Assembly (NCBI GenBank): GCA_038214535.1
Contig: JBBQRS010000123.1
Span: 1-13,258 of the forward strand
Reading direction: 5' to 3'
DNA from: JBBQRS01 sp038214535
GTDB lineage: Bacteria; Chloroflexota; Anaerolineae; CG2-30-64-16
Length of the DNA stretch: 13,258 nucleotides
Under the pieces are notes generated by a model, which did no database searches, was not told where the DNA came from, and saw only the letters and a list, made by a program, of their open reading frames with translations. Shown in pieces: positions 6,105 to 12,657 of this stretch. The stretch's first letter is position 1, and each line of letters opens with the position of its first letter. Made by a program: the position numbers and the translations under genes.

Positions 6105-7094
6105 TCACGCGGTGATCGCCATCAGCGCATCCAGGATTTGCGCCTTGCCGGGCAGCACGAAGTCTTCGAGCGGCTTGGCGGCAGGAATCGGCACATCGAG
6201 GGCGCCGACGCGCAGAATCGGCGCATCGAGGTAATCGAAGGCCTGCTCCTGAACCAGCGCGGCGATTTCGGCCCCGATGCCCAACCGCCGGTGCGACTCG
6301 TGCGCGATCACCAGACGCCCGGTCTTGCGGACAGATACCAGCACCGTCTCCAGGTCGAGGGGCACGGTGCAGCGCAGGTCAATGACCTCCGTCGCAATCC
6401 CCGCCTGCGCGGCCTCCGCCGCCGCCTCCAGCGCGTGCAACACGGTGCGTGACAAAGTCACCAGGGTCACGTCCGTCCCCTCGCGTTTCACGTCCGCCAC
6501 GCCAAGCGGAATTGTGTAGGGTTCTTCCGGCACCGGCCCCTTCGTGTTGTAGAGCAGCTTGTGCTCGATGAAAATCACCGGGTTGTCTTCGCGCAGGGCC
6601 GATTTTAACAATCCCTTGGCGTCGTAGGGCGTCGCGGGCAGGACGACCTTCAGGCCGGGGATGTGGGTGAAGAAGGTTTCCAAGCTTTGCGAGTGCTGGG
6701 CCGCGTTGCCGCGCCCGCCCCCCTGTTGCGTGCGAATCGTCATCGGGACTTTGACGCGCGCGCCCGACATCGAGTGCATCTTGGCGGCCTGGTTGAAGAT
6801 CGGATCGGCGGCCACGTAGGCAAAGTCCATGAACATCAGCTCAGGCACGGGATGCCAGCCGGTCATCGCCAGCCCAACGGACGCGCCGATGAAACCGGAT
6901 TCGGAGATCGGCGTTTCGCGTACGCGCGCCGGCCCGAAGCGCGCCAGCAGCCCTTCAGTGACCTTGAAGACGCCGCCATACACGCCGATGTCCTCGCCCA
7001 GCAACAGGATGCGGGGATCGCGTTCCATCTCTTCGATCAGCGCCTCGCGCAGCGCTTGAGAGTAAGTCAATTCACGCATGGGTATCGCGCTCAT
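6105..7094 (-). CDS. 2-oxo-acid dehydrogenase E1 component, beta subunit (pyruvate/acetoin dehydrogenase type)
   Basis: A 329-residue transketolase-like subunit of the expected length. Seen: YSQALREALIEEMERDPRILLLGEDIGVYGGVF near 11-43, TPISESGFIG at 61-70 with the thiamine-diphosphate-activating Glu65, MDFAYVAADPIFNQAAKMH, and RGNAAQHSQSLE with the conserved His134. With the alpha subunit it should form a heterotetramer that decarboxylates a 2-oxo acid (or cleaves acetoin) and passes the acyl group to a lipoyl E2 protein. The start ATG 7094 overlaps the lactonase stop by four bases (ATGA), so translation is coupled; ATG 7079 (MRELTYSQ) is an alternative. Pyruvate, branched-chain and acetoin enzymes are too alike here to choose the substrate. 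No E2 or E3 gene is visible in the window. Confidence 0.93.
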   Translation of the reverse strand: MSAIPMRELTYSQALREALIEEMERDPRILLLGEDIGVYGGVFKVTEGLLARFGPARVRETPISESGFIGASVGLAMTGWHPVPELMFMDFAYVAADPIFNQAAKMHSMSGARVKVPMTIRTQQGGGRGNAAQHSQSLETFFTHIPGLKVVLPATPYDAKGLLKSALREDNPVIFIEHKLLYNTKGPVPEEPYTIPLGVADVKREGTDVTLVTLSRTVLHALEAAAEAAQAGIATEVIDLRCTVPLDLETVLVSVRKTGRLVIAHESHRRLGIGAEIAALVQEQAFDYLDAPILRVGALDVPIPAAKPLEDFVLPGKAQILDALMAITA

Positions 7095-7945
7095 CCTTCC
7101 GGCAACTGCAACCCGTAGAAGCGGGTGGCGGTGCGACTCAAAACGACGTCTTGCTCTTCAGGCGACAACATGCCGAGGACTTCGCGATAGATGCCCCAGG
7201 CTTTGACGTAACCACCGGCCAGGTCACATACGGGCCAATCGCCGCCGCACATGCAGCGTTCCGTGCCAAACGTCGCGAGGACGAACTCAATATACGGCTT
7301 AACATCAGCCGCCGACCAGGTTTCGGGCAGGCCGCTGGCCGTGCCCAGCCCGGAGATCTTGGCGTAGACGTTCGGGTTCTCGGCGACAGCGCGCATGTCA
7401 TCGGCCCAACTGCCTTGCGGACGCGTACCAATCGGCGGTTGCGCCAGATGATCAATCACCATTTTGAGGTCGGGCACGCGCTCGCCGAGGGTCAGCACGC
7501 ACTCCATGTGTTCAGACAACGTCGCCGGCAGATCCAGGGTCATGCCAGATGCGGCCAGCAACTTGAGGCTCTCCGTCACGCAGTCCTGCAACAACCACTT
7601 CGGGTCGGCCTCGCCGTGGATAAGATGACGCACCCCCTTGAAGAGCGGATAGTGGTGAAAACGCTGGATGGCGCGCCCGGCCACATCCGGGTAGAGCAAC
7701 GGGATCCAGCCCACGATGCCCAGCATCCAGTCATGGATGGCGGATTGCTCCAGCATGTACTCGGTGTCGGCATAGCTGTTAGCCGCCTGCACGAGGACGG
7801 TATGCGTGACGCCGGCTTCCGCCATTTGCGGCTCCAGTTCGGAGGCGACATGAGAACGGGCGATCGGCTCCATGTCAGGCGTCAACCAAGGATAGGCCAC
7901 GCGGTCCAAGTCCCACAGGTGTTGGTGTGCGTCAATGATCGGCAT
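7091..7945 (-). CDS. Amidohydrolase-2 family lactonase (COG3618 type: L-fucono/L-rhamnono-lactonase-like)
   Basis: A 284-residue TIM-barrel hydrolase. Metal and catalytic residues are visible: DAHQHLWD with His7 and His9, FKGVRHLIHGE near 102-112, VIDHLAQPP with His166, and CGGDWPVCDL with Asp236. The HQHLWD start and GGDWPV end are typical of sugar-acid lactonases (L-fuconolactonase, L-rhamnono-1,4-lactonase, 4-sulfomuconolactonase and relatives). It probably opens a sugar lactone in the cytoplasm. The start ATG 7945 has GAGGAG nine bases upstream. It sits 15 bases after the E1-alpha stop and overlaps the E1-beta start by four bases, so it is embedded between the two subunits of one enzyme, which is unusual and suggests a linked pathway. 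The exact lactone cannot be fixed from sequence. Confidence 0.9.
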   Translation of the reverse strand: MPIIDAHQHLWDLDRVAYPWLTPDMEPIARSHVASELEPQMAEAGVTHTVLVQAANSYADTEYMLEQSAIHDWMLGIVGWIPLLYPDVAGRAIQRFHHYPLFKGVRHLIHGEADPKWLLQDCVTESLKLLAASGMTLDLPATLSEHMECVLTLGERVPDLKMVIDHLAQPPIGTRPQGSWADDMRAVAENPNVYAKISGLGTASGLPETWSAADVKPYIEFVLATFGTERCMCGGDWPVCDLAGGYVKAWGIYREVLGMLSPEEQDVVLSRTATRFYGLQLPEG

Positions 7946-7960
7946 TCTTCATCTCCTCTA

Positions 7961-8920
7961 TCATGCGTAGACGTCTTCCAACGCCTCAGATGGTTCGGGG
8001 GTCGGGCTTTCCTGCGCGAAACGGACGATCTGCTCCATTTCGGCAGCGACGGCGGCTTCGGCGGCCTGCACTTGCGCTTCGGTCACGCCGAACTCAGCCA
8101 CCAATCGTTTCGGGAAAGCCGTGATGGGGTCGCGCGCCCGCCATTCGGCTACTTCTTCCTTCGCGCGATATGGCTCGGAGTCGCCCACCATGTGACCGAA
8201 CAGACGGTAGGTCATCGCCTCGATGAAGGTTGGCCCCTCGCCGTTGCGGGCGCGTTTGACGGCGGCGGTCGTCGTCTCGTACACCGCTATGGGATCATAG
8301 CCGTCCACCGTCACGGCGCGAATGCCGAAACCCTCGGCGCGCGCGCCCAGCCGCTCCGGCTTCACCATCGCGCTGATCGGGGTCATCTCCGAATAGAGAT
8401 TGTTCTCGCAGAAGAAGATCATCGGCAGGTTCCAGATCGCCGCCAGATTGAGCGCCTCCATCAGCGCGCCCTGATTCACTGCACCGTCGCCGAAGAAGGT
8501 GATGGCAACGCGGTCGGAGCCATCCATCTGCGCCGACAGCGCCGCGCCGACGGCAATCGGCGCGCCCGCGCCGACGATGGCGTTCTCGCCCAACAGGCCC
8601 ACGCGCGGGTCGGTGAAGTGCATCGAGCCGCCCTTGCCCTTGCTGCAACCGGTGCGCTTGCCCAGCAGCTCGGCCATGCCTTCCTTCGGATCGAGCCCTT
8701 TCGCAATCGCCTGCCCGTGCCCGCGATAGGTGCAGGTCATGTAGTCGTCCGTGCGCACGGCGAAACACGCGCCCACGGCGGTCGCTTCCTGCCCGATGCA
8801 GGGGTGCAGCGAGCCGCGCACCAGCCCGGCCTGGAAGAACTGGACAGCCTGCTCCTCGAAGCGGCGAATCAGAAACATGGTGCGGTACATCCGCAACAGT
8901 TCATCATTTGATAACGTCAT
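7961..8920 (-). CDS. 2-oxo-acid dehydrogenase E1 component, alpha subunit (pyruvate/acetoin dehydrogenase type)
   Basis: A 319-residue thiamine-diphosphate-binding subunit of normal length. Seen: LIRRFEEQAVQFF at 17-29, GQEATAVGACFAV near 43-55, YRGHGQAIAKG at 65-75, GGSMHFTD at 97-104, and the ThDP/Mg motif GDG at 144-146 with its partner Asn at 173-174 (CENN). A loop YRLFGHMVGDSEPYR matches the phosphorylation-loop region of E1-alpha. ATG 8920 is chosen because AGGAG lies five bases upstream and the conserved helix follows; 17 further upstream codons are open but run into the palindrome region. It is the first gene of a run with the lactonase, E1-beta and the thioredoxin-like gene. Acetoin dehydrogenase alpha is the main alternative. 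Confidence 0.93.
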   Translation of the reverse strand: MTLSNDELLRMYRTMFLIRRFEEQAVQFFQAGLVRGSLHPCIGQEATAVGACFAVRTDDYMTCTYRGHGQAIAKGLDPKEGMAELLGKRTGCSKGKGGSMHFTDPRVGLLGENAIVGAGAPIAVGAALSAQMDGSDRVAITFFGDGAVNQGALMEALNLAAIWNLPMIFFCENNLYSEMTPISAMVKPERLGARAEGFGIRAVTVDGYDPIAVYETTTAAVKRARNGEGPTFIEAMTYRLFGHMVGDSEPYRAKEEVAEWRARDPITAFPKRLVAEFGVTEAQVQAAEAAVAAEMEQIVRFAQESPTPEPSEALEDVYA

Positions 8921-8939
8921 GGGCGCTCCTATTCCAAAA

Positions 8940-8985
8940 CTCCTTGTGGCGACCAACGCCGACATCCACAAGGGGCTAGACTACG
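8940..8985. repeat. Decayed copy of the 4327-4385 palindrome family
   Basis: CTCCTTGTGG (8940-8949) pairs with CCACAAGGGG (8966-8975) with one G-T wobble, and the right side continues GCTAGACTACG. The same wording, ACGCC...CACAAGGG-CTAAACTACG, makes up the right arm of 4361-4385. The outer left arm (CCCGTAGTTTAG) is missing here, so this is a truncated or eroded copy. It lies between the small cupin and E1-alpha; read on the minus strand, the stem is followed by TTTT, so it may terminate part of the cupin transcript. Confidence 0.7.
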
Positions 8986-9004
8986 ATAAATTCGTAATTG
9001 ACGC

Positions 9005-9367
9005 TTACACCAGCGGCGGCGTGAAGACGCAGAGCAGCTCGACTGTCTCCGCGCCGTCGTTGCGCAGGGTATGGTCAAGTTCCGAGGGGATCGCGACGAT
9101 CTGCCCGGCGGAGAAGGGCGCTTCCTGCTCGCCCAGCGTCAACACGCCGTCACCGGCGATGACGTACACCGTCTCGACCTGCCCGGCGTGGTGATGCCAG
9201 CCGATGACACAGCCCGGCGGCACTTGCACGCGACTGATACTCGCCGCCGCGTTGTCCGCGGAGGTGAGAAGCTGCTTCATCTGGATGCCGGCGAACCGAG
9301 GATGCGGATTCCAATCGGTCTGGCTTTCGTCAATAATGGGGGGTATTTGTGCTGGTTGGGAAGTCAT
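9005..9367 (-). CDS. Small single-domain cupin (cupin_2) protein
   Basis: A 120-residue protein with both classical cupin motifs: motif 1 is GWHHHAGQVETVYVIAGDG (His58-60 and Glu65), and motif 2 is AGQIVAIPSELDHTLRN (His99). The 3-His/1-Glu metal site is complete, so it should bind one metal ion. Such small cupins serve as sugar- or oxo-acid-processing enzymes or as sensors, and the sequence does not choose between these. ATG 9367 has an AAAGGA site just upstream. It lies 84 bases before E1-alpha on the same strand, with a palindrome remnant between, and 37 bases after the nucleotidyltransferase stop, so it could belong to either transcript. Confidence 0.87.
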   Translation of the reverse strand: MTSQPAQIPPIIDESQTDWNPHPRFAGIQMKQLLTSADNAAASISRVQVPPGCVIGWHHHAGQVETVYVIAGDGVLTLGEQEAPFSAGQIVAIPSELDHTLRNDGAETVELLCVFTPPLV

Positions 9368-9404
9368 GGATGTCCTTTATTCTAAACAGAGGTAGCCCCG
9401 CAGA

Positions 9405-9722
9405 TCACGCAACGGCATACACCGTCTCCTGATGCTGCTGAATCGTGCGCCGGACGTAAGGATTTCGCACCGCCCTGGCCTCAACCAGATCTATCGGAGA
9501 GTCAAATAACTCCTCAAGGCCAAACAGCAACCCGAAGTACGCATCCGCGCGTTCACCCGGGTCAAGCGGCGCAACCTCGACCATAAAGTCGAGATCGCTG
9601 CGACCTGGAACGAAGTCAGCGCGAACTGCCGACCCGAAGAGCGTCAGCCGATGGACCCGGTGCTTTCTGCAAAGCGCATCCAGATCATTGCGTTTGCCAT
9701 GCAGGGCGTCACAATGGTTCAT
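9405..9722 (-). CDS. Minimal nucleotidyltransferase (MNT/MntA-type), without a HEPN partner
   Basis: A 105-residue protein with the polymerase-beta-like minimal nucleotidyltransferase signature: LFGSAVRADFVPGRSDLDFMVEV, with Gly30-Ser31 and the metal-binding Asp43 and Asp45; a third acidic position is probably the Asp of SPIDLVEA. In many genomes this family is the antitoxin that AMPylates or otherwise tames a HEPN toxin (HepT, DUF86) encoded next to it. Here the next gene on the strand is a cupin and no HEPN gene is seen, so it is an orphan. ATG 9722 is chosen because the conserved region follows and a good promoter ends just upstream. No Shine-Dalgarno site is visible; the mRNA may be leaderless. 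Confidence 0.85.
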   Translation of the reverse strand: MNHCDALHGKRNDLDALCRKHRVHRLTLFGSAVRADFVPGRSDLDFMVEVAPLDPGERADAYFGLLFGLEELFDSPIDLVEARAVRNPYVRRTIQQHQETVYAVA

Positions 9723-9728
9723 GCGTAC

Positions 9729-9757
9729 ATTATGCCGCAAATGGGGGCTGTGCGCAA
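9729..9757 (-). promoter_or_regulatory. Sigma-70-type promoter of the minimal nucleotidyltransferase gene
   Basis: On the minus strand, TTGCGC (9757-9752) and CATAAT (9734-9729) are 17 bases apart. Transcription would start about seven bases past the -10 box, which is the A of the ATG at 9722, so the message would have no leader. This fits the lack of a ribosome binding site. Confidence 0.55.
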
Positions 9758-9776
9758 GCGTCCTGGCCGGGGCTTT

Positions 9777-9806
9777 TTGACCGCGCCCGCCCCCACATGA
9801 TACACT
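9777..9806 (+). promoter_or_regulatory. Extended -10 promoter of the glycerol-1-phosphate dehydrogenase operon
   Basis: TTGACC (9777-9782) and TACACT (9801-9806) are 18 bases apart, and TGA directly before the -10 box gives an extended -10. The predicted start near 9813 leaves a leader of about 36 bases before GTG 9849. The -35 box lies 19 bases from the -35 box of the divergent promoter, so a single regulator bound between them could control both. Confidence 0.55.
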
Positions 9807-9848
9807 CACGTGTCGGAAATGACCTCATCATATAGAGGAGAAAAGCCT

Positions 9849-11093
9849 GTGTTGCATCAATTACCCGTCTACGTGGGACCGGACGCCGTCGAGCAGATGG
9901 TCGCCTACTGCACCGAAAACCAACTCGAACATCTCGCGATTATCGCGGACAACAACACCTATCGCGCCCTGGGTGAGAAAGCCGAAGCCGCGCTGCGCGA
10001 TGCCGGGCTCGACGTGTTAACCGTGATCCTGAAGGGCGACGACATCATCGCCGACGCGTGCTACATCTTCCAGGCCATGCTCGCGCTGGATCACGTGCAA
10101 CGCACGCTGATCGCCATAGGCTCGGGCACGCTCACCGACATCACCCGGTTCATCAGCCACCGATCCGGGCTGGAGTTCATCTCGCTGCCCACGGCCGCCT
10201 CGGTGGATGGCTTCACCTCCATCGGCGCGCCGCTGGTGATCGAGGGCGTCAAGACGACGGTCAACTGCCACGGCCCGATCGCGGTCTTCGCCGACCTGCC
10301 CGTGTTGAGCGCCGCGCCGCGCCCGATGCTCGCTGCGGGGCTGGGCGACATGGTGGCGAAGTTCACATCGGTGGCCGACTGGGAGTTCGGCTACGTCCTG
10401 CAAGGCGAGAAGTACGACCCGGATATCGCCGTGCGAATGCGCACCGCGGCGCAGGCTACGGCAGATAACGCCGACGCGATTGCTGCGGGTGAGGAAGCGG
10501 GCGTCAAGGCGCTGTTCGACGGGCTGATCGAGTCGGGACTGTGCATGTTGGACTTCAACGCGACGCTCCCCGCCTCCGGCTCGGAACACCACATCTCGCA
10601 CTTTCTGGAGATGAAACTGCTGCGCGAGGGGCGGCATTCGATCCTGCACGGGGCGAAGGTGGGCGTCGGCGTCATCATCAGCGCGCGGCGCTTCGGGCGG
10701 CTGGCGAGCATGTCGAAAGAAGAAGCCGCCGAGCGGCTGGCCGAAGCATCGCTGCCCGAGCCGCAGGCCGAGACAGAGGGCATCCGCAAGGCGTATGGCG
10801 CGATGGCCGAGCAGGTGCTGGAAGCGCAACAGCCCTACCTGGAAATGTCTAACGAGGAGTTTGAGGCGCTCAAGCAGAACATCCTCGATCACTGGGAGGA
10901 GTTGCAGCGGATCGCCGCATTTGTGCCGCCCGCCGACGAAATCGAGAAGTGGATCGCCGACGCGAGCGGCCCCGTCACGGGTCAGGAAGTCGGGCTTTCG
11001 CCGGACGAGATCGCGCAGGCGCTGCATTACTCGCACTATCTGAAAGACCGGCTGACCATGAACCGGCTCAGCCTGCTGCTGGGCATCCCGTGA
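9849..11093 (+). CDS. araM: sn-Glycerol-1-phosphate dehydrogenase (AraM/EgsA family)
   Basis: Predicted to reduce dihydroxyacetone phosphate to sn-glycerol-1-phosphate with NAD(P)H in the cytoplasm. The 414-residue protein belongs to the iron-type alcohol dehydrogenase fold: nucleotide-binding GSGTLTD at 91-97 preceded by LIAI, then LPTAASVDGFTS at 113-124 with metal ligand Asp120, SEHHISH at 245-251 and LHGAK with His267 as the other metal ligands. The SVDGF and SEHHISH pair points to the glycerol-1-phosphate branch and not to glycerol dehydrogenase. The extra C-terminal helical region is as in AraM. GTG 9849 is chosen because AGAGGAG (9834-9840) lies eight bases upstream; the longer in-frame GTG at 9810 sits at the predicted transcription start. 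The stop overlaps the HAD gene start by four bases. Confidence 0.92.
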   Translation: MLHQLPVYVGPDAVEQMVAYCTENQLEHLAIIADNNTYRALGEKAEAALRDAGLDVLTVILKGDDIIADACYIFQAMLALDHVQRTLIAIGSGTLTDITRFISHRSGLEFISLPTAASVDGFTSIGAPLVIEGVKTTVNCHGPIAVFADLPVLSAAPRPMLAAGLGDMVAKFTSVADWEFGYVLQGEKYDPDIAVRMRTAAQATADNADAIAAGEEAGVKALFDGLIESGLCMLDFNATLPASGSEHHISHFLEMKLLREGRHSILHGAKVGVGVIISARRFGRLASMSKEEAAERLAEASLPEPQAETEGIRKAYGAMAEQVLEAQQPYLEMSNEEFEALKQNILDHWEELQRIAAFVPPADEIEKWIADASGPVTGQEVGLSPDEIAQALHYSHYLKDRLTMNRLSLLLGIP

Positions 11094-11938
11094 CCGATTC
11101 TGCAATGACCGCCCAGGCCGCCACGGTTGCCGGCATCCCTGCCCGCGCAACCCGCTGGTACGACGCCTACATCTTCGACATGGACGGCACGGTGTTCCTG
11201 GGCGATACCCTGCTGCCGACCGCGTCCGAGACGCTGGCCGCCCTCCGCGCGCGGGGCAAGCGCACCGTCTTCCTCTCGAACAACCCGACGCGCACGCATG
11301 AGGAGTACGTCGCCAAGCTGAACCGGCTTGGCGTGCCGGCAAACGCAGCGGACATCGTACACTCATCGCAGGTGATGGTCAACTTCCTGCAACGGCGGAT
11401 GCCGGGCGCGCGGCTCTTCGTGGTGGGGGAAGCGCCGCTCAAGCAGGAGCTAACGCAGGGCGGCTTCACGCTGACGGAGGACGCCGCGCAAACCGACGCC
11501 GTGATCGCCAGCTTTGATCGCACGTTCGAGTATCGCAAATTGCAAATCGCGTTCGATGCGATCCGGGCGGGGGCGCGTTTCTTCGCCACCAACGGCGACC
11601 GCTATTGCCCGGTACCGGGCGGCGGCGAGCCGGACGCAGCGGCGGTGATCGCGGCCATCGAGGCCTGCACCAACACGCAGATCGAGGCCGTCGTCGGCAA
11701 GCCGTCTATTTATACCATCGAGGCGATTCTCGATCTGTTGGGCCTGCCCGCCGAAGATTGCCTGATGACGGGCGACCGGCTGGAGACGGACGTTGCGATG
11801 GGGCTGAACGCAGGGATGGACGCTGCGCTGGTGCTTACCGGCACGACAAAAGAAACCGATCTGGCCGCGTCCTCCATCCGCCCAACCTATGTCTTTCATC
11901 GGCTGGCGGATTTGCTGCCGGAAGAATCTGGTTCGTAG
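11090..11938 (+). CDS. HAD-superfamily phosphatase, NagD/AraL type (HAD-IIA)
   Basis: A 282-residue phosphatase; ATG 11105 is an alternative start five codons later. The HAD motifs are complete: motif I DMDGT at 30-34 (nucleophile Asp30), motif II FLSNNPTRT at 61-69, motif III Lys204 in VVGKPS, motif IV GDRLETD at 228-234. A C2-type cap (ADIVHSS to IEACTNTQ) places it in the NagD/AraL/4-nitrophenylphosphatase group, which removes phosphate from small sugar phosphates and similar metabolites. GTG 11090 overlaps the AraM-type stop as GTGA, so it is probably translated by coupling. In B. subtilis araL and araM are neighbours in the arabinose operon; here the same two families are paired in the opposite order. 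Glycerol-1-phosphate, a pentose phosphate or another sugar phosphate could be the substrate. Confidence 0.9.
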   Translation: MTDSAMTAQAATVAGIPARATRWYDAYIFDMDGTVFLGDTLLPTASETLAALRARGKRTVFLSNNPTRTHEEYVAKLNRLGVPANAADIVHSSQVMVNFLQRRMPGARLFVVGEAPLKQELTQGGFTLTEDAAQTDAVIASFDRTFEYRKLQIAFDAIRAGARFFATNGDRYCPVPGGGEPDAAAVIAAIEACTNTQIEAVVGKPSIYTIEAILDLLGLPAEDCLMTGDRLETDVAMGLNAGMDAALVLTGTTKETDLAASSIRPTYVFHRLADLLPEESGS

Positions 11939-11942
11939 TTAC

Positions 11943-12194
11943 TCAGCGCTCCAGGGACTGATCGCGGTGCTCCGTATCCTCGCGCCGCGTCCGTTCGACC
12001 CATGCCTGCGCGTCTTCACCCATGAGGGGGTATACAGCAGCCCCGCTGATCTCGGCCCACTTGCGCCTGAGCGTCTCTGGTTTCCGTGACAGGCGAATCC
12101 GTCCGGCGACACGCGCGATGAGTTGAAGCCGCTCATCAGGAGTCAGCGCCTCAACCTGCCGGATGGCCTGATCCAATTGGGTTAGCGACACCAT
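11943..12194 (-). CDS. Orphan antitoxin-like small protein
   Basis: An 83-residue, charged, mainly helical protein: TQLDQAIRQVEALTPDERLQLIARVAGRIR, then a linker and the tail YPLMGEDAQAWVERTRREDTEHR. This shape (short helical dimerising part, then a basic/acidic extended tail) is that of antitoxins of PIN-type and similar addiction modules, which often carry a similar GEDAQAWV-type tail. In such modules the toxin gene follows directly; here only four bases separate the stop from the end of the convergent HAD gene, so no toxin is present. The start is uncertain: GGAGG lies only two bases before ATG 12194, so GTG 12191 (next codon) has better spacing. It has its own predicted promoter and repeated GCACAT sites upstream. 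The family is assigned from overall shape only. Confidence 0.7.
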   Translation of the reverse strand: MVSLTQLDQAIRQVEALTPDERLQLIARVAGRIRLSRKPETLRRKWAEISGAAVYPLMGEDAQAWVERTRREDTEHRDQSLER

Positions 12195-12200
12195 AACCTC

Positions 12201-12243
12201 CGCACATCAATATCTGAGAATACATGATATGTGCGACATGTGC
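12201..12243. promoter_or_regulatory. Possible operator: three GCACAT/ATGTGC sites
   Basis: CGCACAT (12201-12207) is an exact inverse of ATGTGCG (12229-12235), and a further ATGTGC lies at 12238-12243. They cover the interval between the -10 box and the ribosome binding site of the orphan antitoxin gene, where an autorepressor would bind. The role is inferred from spacing and symmetry only. Confidence 0.4.
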
Positions 12244-12272
12244 ATCATAGCATGATCAGTTTCCCGTAGCAA
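12244..12272 (-). promoter_or_regulatory. Sigma-70-type promoter of the orphan antitoxin gene
   Basis: On the minus strand, TTGCTA (12272-12267) and TATGAT (12249-12244) are 17 bases apart, with TGC before the -10 box (extended -10). The predicted start is near 12237, some 43 bases before the gene. Confidence 0.5.
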
Positions 12273-12314
12273 CAGCATTGTGTTTATCAGCTCTCCGTCC
12301 CCGACGTTTTTGAC

Positions 12315-12343
12315 TTGTCAGGCAGTCTGCCGCGTGCTAAAAT
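12315..12343 (+). promoter_or_regulatory. Sigma-70-type promoter of the TumE-family toxin-antitoxin operon
   Basis: TTGTCA (12315-12320) and TAAAAT (12338-12343) are 17 bases apart with TGC before the -10 box. The predicted start near 12350 coincides with the ribosome binding site AGGAG (12350-12354), giving a very short leader of about 11 bases before ATG 12361. It is one of the clearest promoters in the window. Confidence 0.6.
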
Positions 12344-12360
12344 GATTTCAGGAGTTGGCA

Positions 12361-12657
12361 ATGAGCACTGTCTATGTAGAAGCTGATCCACACGCACTCG
12401 AGGTGCTATCGCTCGTGCGGACGGCGGTCGAAGCCGAAACGCGCCGCCTCGAGCTGGCGCTCGAAGCGGCGCGGCGGCGCCTAGCCCGCTTTGAGGAGAA
12501 ATATGGCGTTCCATCCGACCGGTTCATCGCGGAGATGGCGGCGGAGGACCTTGCAGGTGGAGATGATGAGTACGTCCAATGGGCCGGCGAATACCGCTTG
12601 ATGGAGCGCCTTCAGGAGAAGGTAATCCGCTTACAGGGTATTCGCTACGGTGCTTGA
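12361..12657 (+). CDS. Probable antitoxin of the TumE-family module
   Basis: A 98-residue acidic, mostly helical protein. Residues about 15-50 (VLSLVRTAVEAETRRLELALEAARRRLARFEEKYG) look like a long amphipathic helix or short coiled coil, followed by VPSDRFIAEMAAEDL and DDEYVQWAGEYRLMERLQEKVIRL. The EKYG-(4-6)-F pattern plus the D-x-Y-x-x-W-x-x-E-Y-x-x-x-x-x-L segment is common in small genes placed directly next to TumE-like toxins. ATG 12361 has AGGAG six bases upstream; an ATG two codons earlier is closer to that site. The coding ends overlap by eight bases with the toxin start, so the two are translated together. There is no recognisable DNA-binding domain, so autoregulation is uncertain. 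Confidence 0.78.
   Translation: MSTVYVEADPHALEVLSLVRTAVEAETRRLELALEAARRRLARFEEKYGVPSDRFIAEMAAEDLAGGDDEYVQWAGEYRLMERLQEKVIRLQGIRYGA

Noticed and set aside
7151..8911. Open frame of 586 codons on the plus strand, antisense to the lactonase and E1-alpha genes
   Set aside because: It covers two clearly recognised genes on the other strand, is Arg/His-rich, and has no motif; it is a shadow of codon bias.
9810..9848. Longer start (GTG 9810) for the glycerol-1-phosphate dehydrogenase
   Set aside because: It lies at the predicted transcription start, has no ribosome site, and would place the strong AGAGGAG site inside the coding region.
10017..11366. Open frame of 449 codons antisense to the araM-type gene
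   Set aside because: Composition typical of an antisense shadow; the plus-strand gene has complete metal and nucleotide motifs.
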